From Adiantum capillus-veneris (lineage: Eukaryota > Streptophyta > Polypodiopsida > Polypodiales > Pteridaceae), in assembly GCA_014529385.2 (NCBI GenBank), contig CM043961.1, positions 18,022,478 to 18,086,477 on the forward strand: 64,000 nucleotides of DNA, read 5' to 3'. Position 1 is the first letter of the stretch; each line of letters starts with the position of its first letter. Below, piece by piece: positions 10,701-20,429 of the stretch. The position numbers were made by a program, and so were the translations under genes. Under the pieces are notes generated by a model. The model had not been told where the DNA came from. It worked only from the letters and a program-made list of their open reading frames with translations, and ran no database searches.

Positions 10701-11463
10701 GCCATCTGTAATTATTATGTAGTTGTTTTAATATCAGTTTAAGTTCTAGCATCCCCATCCTCTCAGCATCCCCATTCTCTCCATTCATTTAACCTCACCA
10801 AGAGCATGTTCCCCTGCAAACCCATCAACCTCTCATGTGACCATATGTGTCCCAGCAATTCCTCCCCTTAAACTCATTTCTTACCAATTGCAACCTAGTG
10901 TGGAGTTTTGCCCTACAACTTCTTGTATTTGGGTCATTGTCTCCATTCAATTTTACTTCCTTGATGTATTGTCAATTGGCTCCTAGTAGGGTATCTTTAT
11001 CATGGAAATTCCACTTCACAATCTATCATTCGTATTACCTCTTTTCGTTATCCCCTCTCCATGGTTTTTGTGTTTTATTGTCCACCAATTGCCTTGGGTT
11101 CGGTTTTTCTCCAAAGTGCTGATTTTCAATTCTGTCGGATGACTCTCGACTCAATTGGGAACAGAGCTTGGTGTCAAAACCAACTTGCAATATTCGTCCG
11201 AGCGGTTCGCAATTATTAGCAAGTTTTTTTGGATACTTTCCTATGACATGATTTCTCTATTCTTTCCATCGCACTCAGTGTGTGCTCAAGATTCCACCAT
11301 TGAGTAGCACGATATCATTTTACTCTGATAACAACATCTCCTTCATCTATCAATTCTTGACGACACTACACCTAAAATTGGCAGACCTCTGTAAGTCTTT
11401 GATCTTCAAACCCTTCATTTAGTCGACCAAAATAAACATTTTTTTTCATCTATGCTTTTGACC
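10701..11463. other. Unassigned stretch after the Gypsy remnant
   Basis: T- and C-rich DNA without convincing ORFs. It might include 3' LTR sequence of the upstream element, but I found no matching second copy in the window. Confidence 0.4.
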
Positions 11464-11830
11464 CTCTATACCCGCCCTTGCCCACTCCTTGTCCCCTCTC
11501 TACCTGCCCTCGCCATAACCACCTCAACCTCTTGGCCCTCTCTACTTGCTCTCACCCCTACCTAGCCCTCCCACTCTCGTCCCTACTCACCATTCCCCTC
11601 ATCCCTCAAACCCTTGCCCTTCACCACCCCGCCCCTACCCACCCTCTCTCGCCCTTCTTTACCCCTCGCGCCTATCTCCCTACCCCTCGCCCCTACCCAC
11701 CCCCTTTTCTCCCTCTCTACTCCCTCACCCCTACCCACCCCCTAACCCTCGCTCCTATCTACCTACTATCGTCCCTATCCACCTGTCCAATCCTAGCCCC
11801 TACTTCCCGTGACCCCTACTACGCAAAATT
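11464..11830. repeat. C-rich low-complexity tract
   Basis: About 370 bp of imperfect CCCCTACCCACC / CTCGCCCCT units on the plus strand, strongly strand-asymmetric. The resulting Pro/Leu/Ser-rich frames (11478-11834, 11546-11812) are composition artefacts. The complementary strand has many short G-runs. Confidence 0.8.
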
Positions 11831-12103
11831 GTAGCTCTCGCCCTCTCGCTCCAAAATATCACAAATTCAGCGGCCTCACCCTTCCGCCCTCTGCTCCTAC
11901 TCAGGTGTGTTTGCAAGGAATTTTCTTCTCAATTACTCACGATTGCTTCAGGTTCTACACTTTGTTCATATTGGCAATAACCCACAATCATATATACAGG
12001 TGTGTACAAAGCACACAACCACAAAATATCTACAAGTTTATGTATGTTATTGCTGAATATTTCATTGTGTGACTGTAAGTTTCTAAGGGTACAATGAGCA
12101 GAC
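11831..12103. other. Left flank of the LARD-like insertion, nothing recognised
   Basis: No coding or RNA signal. Its last bases (CAGAC) do not reappear after 20429, so no target-site duplication is visible around the insertion. Confidence 0.5.
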
Positions 12104-12942
12104 TGTTAGCAACCGCTAACACATGCTACACCAATATTTATGCACCAAGTTGTGGATGTGCCATAGTGCATAATATTTCCTTTTCATTGTATAGGGCTTG
12201 AGCTCATGTAGGAGTTCCAAAGTTGTATGAGTCTAGGTTAGAGAGCTCAACTTTATCCCATAGTTGAAGGGTTTGAGGTCCAAAGCTATAAAAGAGCCCT
12301 ATGCTTAATGAGAAGTCATTCTTGGGTGAGTTCTCCTCTTTGTAGAGTGGATGGTCATGAGGCTCATGGGCTTTCCATGGCCATGTAGCTCTTGATTTCT
12401 AATAATCAATTACACTTTCTTTCTTATTAGTCTTGTTTGTTTGATTATGTGGAATGAGATTGTATTAGTGTGATGGTAGATCTCCTAATCCCTTTTTTGA
12501 GTTAATATATTCTATCCACACCATTGGCCATGGTGTGTGAAGGCTATGCCTTCCTTCTCTTCATCTCTCTCTACAAGGTGTGCGGTTAGTGTGTGCGCAT
12601 ACGTAGTCGCATTGAGGGGTTGTGCCGGAATGGACACACTAATGCAGAGTAGGTATGTTAATTGCATGCTTGTGTAGTTGTGTGATTAGAGTTGTGAATA
12701 GAGTGATTGATGTGAGAGGTTAAACCACATGATTGTGTGCAAGTGATTAGGAAGTAGGAATGTGTTGTTGATTAGAGGAAGCGCTTTCCATGATTTCTCT
12801 CTATAATGAGTAGAAGGATCCCTTGAATCCTCTATGTCTATACATCTTAGGCTTGTGCTTCCATGCCCTAGCCGGGTTGACGATCCACCGATTTGATAAT
12901 TTTGTGGGTTGCAATTAGGTCGTGCTACAATGCCTCCCCACA
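12104..12942 (+). repeat. 5' LTR of the LARD-like element
   Basis: It starts TGTTAGCAACCGCTAACA and ends CCTCCCCACA, with canonical TG...CA termini. It matches 19217-20024 over nearly the whole length. The first 18 bases form a small inverted repeat (TGTTAGC/GCTAACA) not kept in the 3' copy. Confidence 0.9.
12287..12294 (+). promoter_or_regulatory. LTR TATA box
   Basis: TATAAAAG at 12287-12294, conserved in the 3' LTR at 19392-19399, with transcription expected about 30 bp downstream. This would make U3 about 215 bp and R plus U5 about 620 bp. Confidence 0.6.
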
Positions 12943-12944
12943 TT

Positions 12945-12966
12945 TGGCGCCGTTGCCGGGGATCGA
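12945..12966 (+). promoter_or_regulatory. Primer binding site for tRNA-Asp
   Basis: TGGCGCCGTTGCCGGGG followed by ATCGA is complementary to the 3' end of plant tRNA-Asp(GTC), including the T-loop A58. It begins two bases after the LTR end. Athila-type and related plant Gypsy elements use this primer. Confidence 0.9.
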
Positions 12967-15698
12967 TAACCTAAGCTAGTGAGTTTAGGATGTGTAGAAT
13001 AGAGTAATTTCATTACTAATTTTGTTGGCTTTTGAGTGTGTGTAACTCATTTTTTTGTTTGATTTGATGATGTTGTGCAAGAAATTGATGTTAATGTTGA
13101 GTTATGAATACCCCAAACCCCCAATTCCACCCCCAATTTCACTAATTTCATGCTAACCTTTACAAATTTCACTTCTTTCCATGCTAATTGTACTAATTTC
13201 ATGCTAATTTTTACTAATTTTGACTAACCTTACTAACCTAACCACTAACATTTGAAGTGTAAAGTATGTGAAATCCCCTTGTAAGAGGTGGAATCATCAC
13301 TCTAATCAAGTTAATTGTGCTAATTTATGCTTAATTTGATGATTTGAGTGTTTGATTTTAATCTACAAATGGTCAATTTTGGAGCCGATTTGATGGTGCA
13401 CACACTTGTGTGGTAATGATGTGACTTTGCGCGGAGCAAAGTAATAGCTTGGAGTGTAATTACGATGTAAGTGCACTCACTTGTTATGTCAATTTTTGAT
13501 TGATCAATGTGATTCCATTTGCTAATTATTTTCTAAAATTAGGTGTGTATCACAAATTGACCTACATTTTGCACCTAATTTGATACACTTTGAATTAAAT
13601 TGATAGTCAAATTGTGACTAATGAACTTTGTGTGTATCCAATAATACTTAATTCCCATCAATAATTCATGTGTGTGCATAAAAATCATTGTGTGTGTGCA
13701 TGCACCAAAGAGGAAAAAATGTCAAAAATTTCAAGTGTGTATGCACTTAATCTCGAATGTGTGCATACATAAAAATTGATGGAATTGATGATACATGAGT
13801 ATGCAATCATGTAAATGATGTATACGTTAGGCTAATTTAATCATTGGATAATCCTAATTGCCAAAAAATTGGGCAAAAATTGAGTGTGTGTGCCCATCCA
13901 TGACCACTTAATTTTCAATGATTGATGGTCAATTGGAACGCCTAAATGGCTTTTTGATTGTGAAATGTTCATGAAAAGTATGTGCAATCATTAGGTATAA
14001 GCCTAAATTCATTTCCAAATGCGAAAAATTCGATCATTTGTGCTTAATTTTGGAGTGTATGCATTGCTTGATTGGGTGAAAATAGTTTAATTTTTAAAAA
14101 ATTGAGCATATATGCATTCACTTATACTTGATTGAGTTTGCATTTTGAGCATTGCATTTTTGGAATTTATGTAATTTTTGCATAAAATTTTGGCCTAAAT
14201 TTGGGTGTGTGCCTACTCAATAATCCAGTGCTTGAATGAATAATTGGTATTTTTTACCAATTATGATGATGATTTGGTCAAATAATTGAGGTGTTATCAC
14301 AAATTGGGTCAAATGTTGAGATAGATTTTTCAAATAATGCCCAATTGCGAAGAATTGTTGTGTGTTTCCATGCTAATGATTGATCAAGATGAACATGGTA
14401 ATGTTGCATTCATTTATGCGTAATTGTGACTAAATTTCACTCATGTCGAGCCATGCAAATCCCAAATGATAACCCTAATTGGGTTTGAGTGATTGTGAAC
14501 ACCGGATATGAGCAACTCACAAGTTGCAATGATTACAAATTGGGTTTGGAATGGCCAAGGACAATTAGGTCACTCATTTTGTGAGCTTGCACTATTCAAT
14601 TGATGATTTGTCAACTAATCTTGTGCTCAAATTCTTTCAACTTAAAGTGTGTCACGTCAATGATCTTTTGGAGTAGTATTGTAAACGAATTAATGAGAAT
14701 TTTCAAAATTTTGATGAAAATGTGGCTTAAATTCTCATGAGGTTGTTCATTGCATGATGTGCGTGTATATAAAACTTGTGCTTACAAAATTGAAATTGGA
14801 TAGAGAGAGATGGGAGATTGGAATGGAATTGGATTATTTTCCTATGTAGTGTGTTTGCACTTTCAAAATTGATGTGAATATGGATTTCAATCACTCATTT
14901 GAAGCCAAAAAAAAGATCAATTGCATTTTCCAATGAAACTTTTGTTGAATGGAGAGATTAGGACATGGTGTGTGCATTAATTGAGCTAGTACCACCAATT
15001 GACTGTGAATTGATTCAAACAATGCATGAAATTGATGTCAATAATTTTGGTGCACGAGATGTTTGACGAGTGTTTTAAAACTTACAATAACAAAAATCCA
15101 CTTTTTGATAGACCCTCAACTCACGGCGGCCATAAACAATCTATTTCTCCCTTTCTTGCTCTTGTGATAGTGGGAATCACCCCTTAGTCCAAAAATAAAA
15201 TAAAATAAAATTTGGGTGTCCATCAACAGATTCATCAAATAGGCTTTTTTTCATCCTGTTGACCCGGACCCGGGCCCGACGCCTTGTGCTGCATAAGCAA
15301 GGTGCGTTGCCTACTCACTACTCGCCCCCACACACACACACCTATTTTAAGTGGCACACTTGTGGGCAGAGGCACTCACTTTTTGCATGATATGGCCCGT
15401 CATCAGCGCCAAATCACTGATCACCCACTAGCGTTGTCCAATGGCCACATTTGTGCAATCAAAGCTCACACTTTGCTTTACCTAATACCCACAAGAAAGA
15501 CAAGCAAGTTCCGACTTCCATGGAAATCATGCCGCTGCATGCAGTCAGTCAATGAAGGCGCGACCAAATAAACCCAGCCCTAGTGCCCCACCGATGCCTT
15601 CACCGACGCCTTCACTGCACGCCATGTCCCACTTGTTTGCCTAAGAACAATAAACATTAAAATTTGTTGATTTCACGCTTCTCTGGAGATTCTGTGGA

Positions 15699-15953
15699 CA
15701 CTGACGAAGCTTCTTCCTCTGGTCGGTGGTCTCGCCCTGGTCTTCAAACCGACTGAGTCGCTTGGCTCGTAGTGCACGCGCGCCACTGATGGAGCTTCTT
15801 CCCTTGGTCAGTGGTCCCGCTCTGGCCTTCAAACCGCCTGAGACACTTGGCTCGTAGTGCACGCGCGCCACTGACGGAGCTTCTTCCCCTGGTTGATGGT
15901 CCCGCCCTGGTCTTCAAACCGCCTGAGTCTCTTGGCTCGTAGTGCACGCGCGC
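15699..15953. repeat. Three tandem copies of an 85-bp GC-rich unit
   Basis: Units start at 15699, 15784 and 15869 (CACTGACGAAGCTTCTTCC, CACTGATGGAGCTTCTTCC, CACTGACGGAGCTTCTTCC). Each ends in CGTAGTGCACGCGCGC. The period is exactly 85 bp, and the units differ by a few substitutions. Confidence 0.9.
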
Positions 15954-16083
15954 GCATTGGGGAGTCGGGACTGACTGTTTTGGCTCTCTCTCATCTGAGT
16001 CCCATTTTATGATTGCTCAAAACCCGCGGTCCTGCTCGGTTGATGCTCTTGCACCTGCCCCGGCTCCCTTGACTTGCCTTTGG

Positions 16084-16084
<1 letters not shown>

Positions 16085-16121
<37 letters not shown>
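16085..16121. repeat. (CA)n microsatellite
   Basis: About 18 uninterrupted CA units inside the GC-rich part of the LARD-like element. Confidence 0.95.
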
Positions 16122-16123
<2 letters not shown>

Positions 16124-17351
16124 CGTTGGCTCCTACTGGCCCGCCAGTTGCTGGTCCCCTTTATCCGCCATCACACACACGGCGCATCAAATATCGGTTG
16201 GATTGCGCATCAAATATCGATTGGATTGCGCAACTCTGTCGCAATTTTTTGGCATGCCACCATCTGAAAGCATGAAAGCCTTTTGATCGCTCTTTTCTGC
16301 AATTGAAAGAAAAATGAAAAAAGTAAGACGGGCGTTCACACCCCTCCTTTCGCCACTAGCTCATAAGATGAGTTAACTTTACCTTGAGCCGGCAGAAAGA
16401 GAAAACCAGAAAGACTGTCAGCTTAACCACAACCTGGGCAAGCTTCTAAAGAGCAAGGATAATTATTTAATTGAAGTTTTTTGTTGGGATTTTGTGATTT
16501 GAAAACCATTTCATGGAATTGCATAAAAAATGCATGGCTGGTGCGAAATCTTCATTATGCTTGTTTTAAATGCAAAATTTTGTGCATTGAGATGTTGGCC
16601 AAAGACACCAAATTAAGTTGCGTAACTCAAGGAAATGAAAGTTTACTTCATCATAAGCACTCTCGCTATTTATGCACAAATTTGCTACATGAGAGCACGA
16701 AAGACATGCAACTTTTGTATCTGAAATGAGATTCCAAAATGAACTACATTGAAATCTAAGGGGCATGATGGAGCATAGGTTTTTGTGATGCTTGAGGTGT
16801 ATGAAAAATGCTTTTGTGCACTAACATGTTTTGGAAGGGGTGATTGGCAGGTTGAGAGTAGATTGAGGATCCAAATGCCTATAAAGGGGCACAAAATTAA
16901 ATTGTAATGCAAAATTTAGCTATTCAAGAGCCACGCATTTTGTTCATATGTACTATGCTTGTGCATAAATGAACTCTCATTCCACAATTTTTTTGGATTG
17001 TGCATGATTTGATGGTCGAGTTCATTGGCATTTTTCATTGCACTACATGAACAAATCTTTTGGGAAGCATACGAGCTTCATTTGAGAGCTACATTGATGA
17101 TGCATTCATGCTTGATCGAGACGTATTGTGTGCATGAATTGAATGAGAAATCATTGCATAGCACTAAAATTGGGCTTGTTTTAACGGCCAAAAGAGAGCA
17201 TTATGGGGTTGTGATTGATTGCACATGCTTTTAGTGCTTGTATTGGATGTTCAAATGCTTTAGAGCACTAACAATTGAATTGCTTTTGAAGGGTGGTGTG
17301 ACAGGTGTGTGATTTCAAATGATCCAAGAAGGGGTCATCATTGCAATATTG

Positions 17352-17770
17352 CAAAATTTGGCTAATTAGAGCCATTCCAAATTCTTTGGATTAAAAGTTG
17401 TATATCTGTTAGCTCATAGCTTGGTCAAAAGTTAAATTTTTTTCATTTTGAGCTAGTGTTTAACCAACTTTTTTGAGCTTTCAAGTACAAAATTTGGCTA
17501 TTGAGAGCCACTCACTTTCATTTCATCAAGTTGCAGTCATCTCTAGCTCATAGATTGCTCTAGAAAATGAAAATTTTATATGAGCTAGTGTTTAGCCAAC
17601 TTGTTTGGAGCTTTTAATTGTAAAATTCAACTTTCAAGAGTCACTTCATGTCATCAAAGTCGCATTATTGTTTAGCTCTTGACTTGTTTTAAATTCCATA
17701 ATTTGATTGAGCTAGAAACTAATCAACTTTTGAATTATGTATGAGAGAAGGTAAAAATTGTAAAATTTCC
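17352..17770. repeat. Degenerate tandem repeat, about 136-bp period
   Basis: Units begin near 17352, 17488, 17621 and 17761 with variants of CAAAATTTGGCTATTGAGAG. They contain AGCTCATAGCTTG and GAGCTAGTGTTTAGCCAACT in the same order. An older partial copy is visible near 16910. Confidence 0.7.
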
Positions 17771-19203
17771 TTATGTAGAAGAATTTTATCTCTCATTATT
17801 GTTATGTATGCATAAATTTGCTACGTTAGAGCATCATGTGCATAACCAAAGACACTTTTTTCCCTTGGGTTTTTTCCCTTTGGCAAATTCAGGTATGCAA
17901 GACCCTAGCTTTAGATTTTCATTAATGTTTCTTGTGTGCTTTTGGATTTCAATAATTGGCTTTTGTAGCTTGTGTTTACACTTAGCTTCAAAAAGCTTGG
18001 ATTGTAATAAAAGATCAAGAGACTTCTCTACACAAAGGATGCTTGCTCAAGGATGCTCAAAAGAGCATGAATAGGTGTAATCCTTCCATAATTTTGCTCT
18101 TTGTTCATCTCTCCATTCTCTTGCTTGGTTTAAGAGAAAATTTTCTTCTAAGCTATGGTTTTTTCATGTTCGAAAGCTAGGCATCCTAAAGTTTCAATAC
18201 TTTGCTTTGTGAAAATTAACTCATCAAAAAATTAAGTTTTATGTGTGCTAATCATAGGTAATTGGCCTTGACCTTAGGTTAATGTAGGTTCATTTCTCAT
18301 TAGTCCTAGATTCTTAGTGATAGTCTTAATACTCCATTCATTTTTAACATGACCTAGGGCTATGATTAGGCTTTAGTCTCTTTAGTCCAATTGCCATAAA
18401 GCATCTCATAATGGAAGCAATAAAGTGCTAAAAAATGAATCAATGAAGCAACAAAGTGTCAAGAAAAAGTAGAAAAAATGCTACTAGACACATGAAAATC
18501 AATATCTTTATGTTATGTTGTGTCTATGTGAAGCCTAGCGCCTTATTGGCACTTGGCAGGCGAGGGGAATCACCTTGGCTCTCTTGGTGAAGGCCCTAAA
18601 CTGATGCCCTGGGTTGATAGGGGTTAGCCATCGCCTTGGTAGGCTAGTAGGCTTTTGGAACACCTTCTTGAAGGTTCAAGGAGCCGAGAGTCGCACCTAG
18701 ACTTTCCTTGGGGTGGTAGCCTTGTGATTGTGCTTTAATTTTTTCAATGAATGACAAAATCAAAACTTCCACGAGCTTCAAAAAATCTTTGACAATGTAC
18801 TAATAGATAGGAGCTCTTTTATAGATCATAGACATGATAGACTTGAATGATTTATTAAGATTGTTCACATAGTTTTTAGGCTAGTAGGTTTATGAACTTG
18901 CATTAGCCTAGGGTCATAATTGATTGTTTGTGTTTCATACATAAAACTGAAATTTCAAGTGGTTTAATCTTCACAATAGTTTATGTGTTTTTTTTCTTTA
19001 TGTTGTCTAGTTTTTTACTATGATTTTTTAGAAGCAAAAAATCATTTTGCATGATTTGTGCTTCATGTTTTATTCATTCTTGGTGGCCTTTCATGCTCAT
19101 TACTTGTTCTTATGTTTTGCAGCTCAACATTTCTTCCATGGACTTGCTTTCTACCATGTCACCGTGTCTTGCTTCACCGACACAGGAGGACGTGCACCAA
19201 ATT

Positions 19204-19216
19204 AGGAAGGGGGGAA
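19204..19216 (+). promoter_or_regulatory. Polypurine tract
   Basis: AGGAAGGGGGGAA immediately before the TGTTAG start of the 3' LTR is the expected plus-strand primer site. Confidence 0.85.
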
Positions 19217-20024
19217 TGTTAGCAGCGGATAGGCTACACCAATTATGCACCAAGTTGTGGATGTGCCATAGTGCACAATATTTCCTTTTCATTGTATAGG
19301 GCTTGGGCTCATGTAGGAGTTCCAAAGTTGTATGAGTTTAGGCTAGAGAGCTCAACTTTATCCCATAGTTGAACGGTTTGAAGCCCAAAGCTATAAAAGA
19401 GCCCTATGATTAATAAGAAGTCATTTGGGTGAGTTATCCTCTTTGTAGAGTGGATGGTCATGAGGCTCATGGGCTTTCCATGCCCATGTAGCTCTTGATT
19501 TCTAATAATCAATTACACTTTCTTTCTTATTAGTCTTCTTTGTTTGATTATGTGGAGTGAGATTGTATTAGTGTGATGGTCGATCTCCTTATCCCTTTTG
19601 AGTTAATCTATTCCATCCACACCATTGGCCATGGTGTGTGAGGGCTATGCCTTCCTTCTCTTCATCTCTCTCTACAAGGTGTGCGGTTAGTGTGTGCGCA
19701 TACATAGTTGCATTGAGGGGTTGTGCCGGAATGGACACACTAATACGGAGTAGGTATGTTAATTGCATGCTTGTGTAGTTGTGTGATTAGAGTTGTGAAT
19801 AGAGTGATTGATGTGAGAGGTTAAACCACATGATTGTGTGCAAGTGATTAGGAAGTAGGAATGTGTTGTTGATTAGAGGGAGCCCTTTCCATGGCTTCTC
19901 TCTATAATGAGTAGAAGGATCCCTTGAATCCTCTATGTCTATACATCTTAGGCTCGTGCTTCCATGCTCGAGCCGGGTTGACGATCCACTGATTTGACAA
20001 TTTTGTGGGTTACGATTAGGTCGT
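19217..20024 (+). repeat. 3' LTR of the LARD-like element, truncated at its end
   Basis: It matches the 5' LTR from TGTTAGCA to GATTAGGTCGT. The remaining U5 end (about 22 bp ending CCCCACA) is missing. Instead the sequence switches at GGTCGT into tRNA-Asp. Confidence 0.9.
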
Positions 20025-20091
20025 AATATAGTGGTAAGTATTCCCGCCTATCACACCGGTGACCCGGGTTCGTTCCCCGGCAACGGTGCCA
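20020..20091 (+). pseudogene. tRNA-Asp-derived retro-pseudogene joined to LTR sequence
   Basis: The stretch matches plant tRNA-Asp(GTC) almost end to end: D-arm AATATAGTGGTAAGTATTCC, anticodon arm, variable region GTGACCCGGG, T-arm, acceptor, and a templated CCA at 20089-20091. From memory of the plant consensus, the differences are a 3-nt gap or junction after GTCGT, G10 to A, anticodon GTC to ATC (20050-20052), two changes in the 3' anticodon stem, position 58 A to T (20073), and C to T near the acceptor end. The anticodon stem no longer pairs, so a working tRNA is unlikely. CCA is not encoded in nuclear tRNA genes, so it points to copying from mature tRNA. Confidence 0.88.
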
Positions 20092-20429
20092 AATGTGGGG
20101 AGGCGTTGTAGCACGACCTAATCGCAACCCACAAAATTGTCAAGTCGTTGGATCGTCATTCCGGCTAGGGCATGGAAGCACGAGCTTAAGATGTATAGAC
20201 ATAGAGGATTCAAGGGATCCTTCTACTCATTATAGAGAGAATCCATGGAAAAGGCTTCCTCTAATCAACAACACATTCCTACTTCCTAATCACTTGCACA
20301 CAATCATGTGGTTGAAATTAACCTCTCACATGAATCACTCTATTCACACAACTACACAAGCATGCAATTAACATACCTACTCCATATTAGTGTGTCCATT
20401 TTGGCACAACCCCTCAATGAGACTACGTA
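20092..20429 (-). repeat. Inverted U5 (and part of R) of the same LTR family
   Basis: Directly after the tRNA CCA, two A residues and then TGTGGGGAGGCGTTGTAGC begin a reverse-complement copy of the LTR end. It runs 338 bp and stops at the equivalent of 12600 in the 5' LTR. It carries several private changes, including a small insertion, so it came from a sister copy. Together with the 3' LTR it forms a tail-to-tail palindrome with the tRNA in the centre. Confidence 0.9.

Larger units (their letters stand above)
12967..19203 (+). other. Non-coding internal domain of the LARD-like element
   Basis: No retroelement protein can be read in any frame. 12.97-15.1 kb and 16.4-19.2 kb are AT-rich, with many GTGTGTG and TGTGCAT words. 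15.1-16.35 kb is more GC-rich with tandem repeats and may be a nested insertion. The coding content is replaced, not merely mutated, as is typical of LARDs. Confidence 0.7.
12104..20024 (+). mobile_element. Large non-coding LTR retroelement (LARD-like)
   Basis: Two similar terminal repeats in the same orientation (12104-12942 and 19217-20024) flank about 6.2 kb without gag or pol. A PBS for tRNA-Asp follows the first LTR and a purine tract precedes the second. The features fit a large retrotransposon derivative that depends on proteins from another element. The LTRs differ by scattered substitutions and small indels, so the insertion is not recent. The 3' LTR stops about 22 bp short of its expected CA end and runs into a tRNA-derived sequence and an inverted U5. 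Confidence 0.85.

Noticed and set aside
11478..11834. Pro/Leu-rich frame in the C-rich tract
   Set aside because: Two overlapping frames are both open because of base composition; no protein family pattern.
20020..20091. Functional tRNA-Asp gene
   Set aside because: The 3' anticodon stem does not pair with the 5' side, the anticodon is ATC, there is a gap in the acceptor/D junction, and CCA is templated; it fits a retro-copy.
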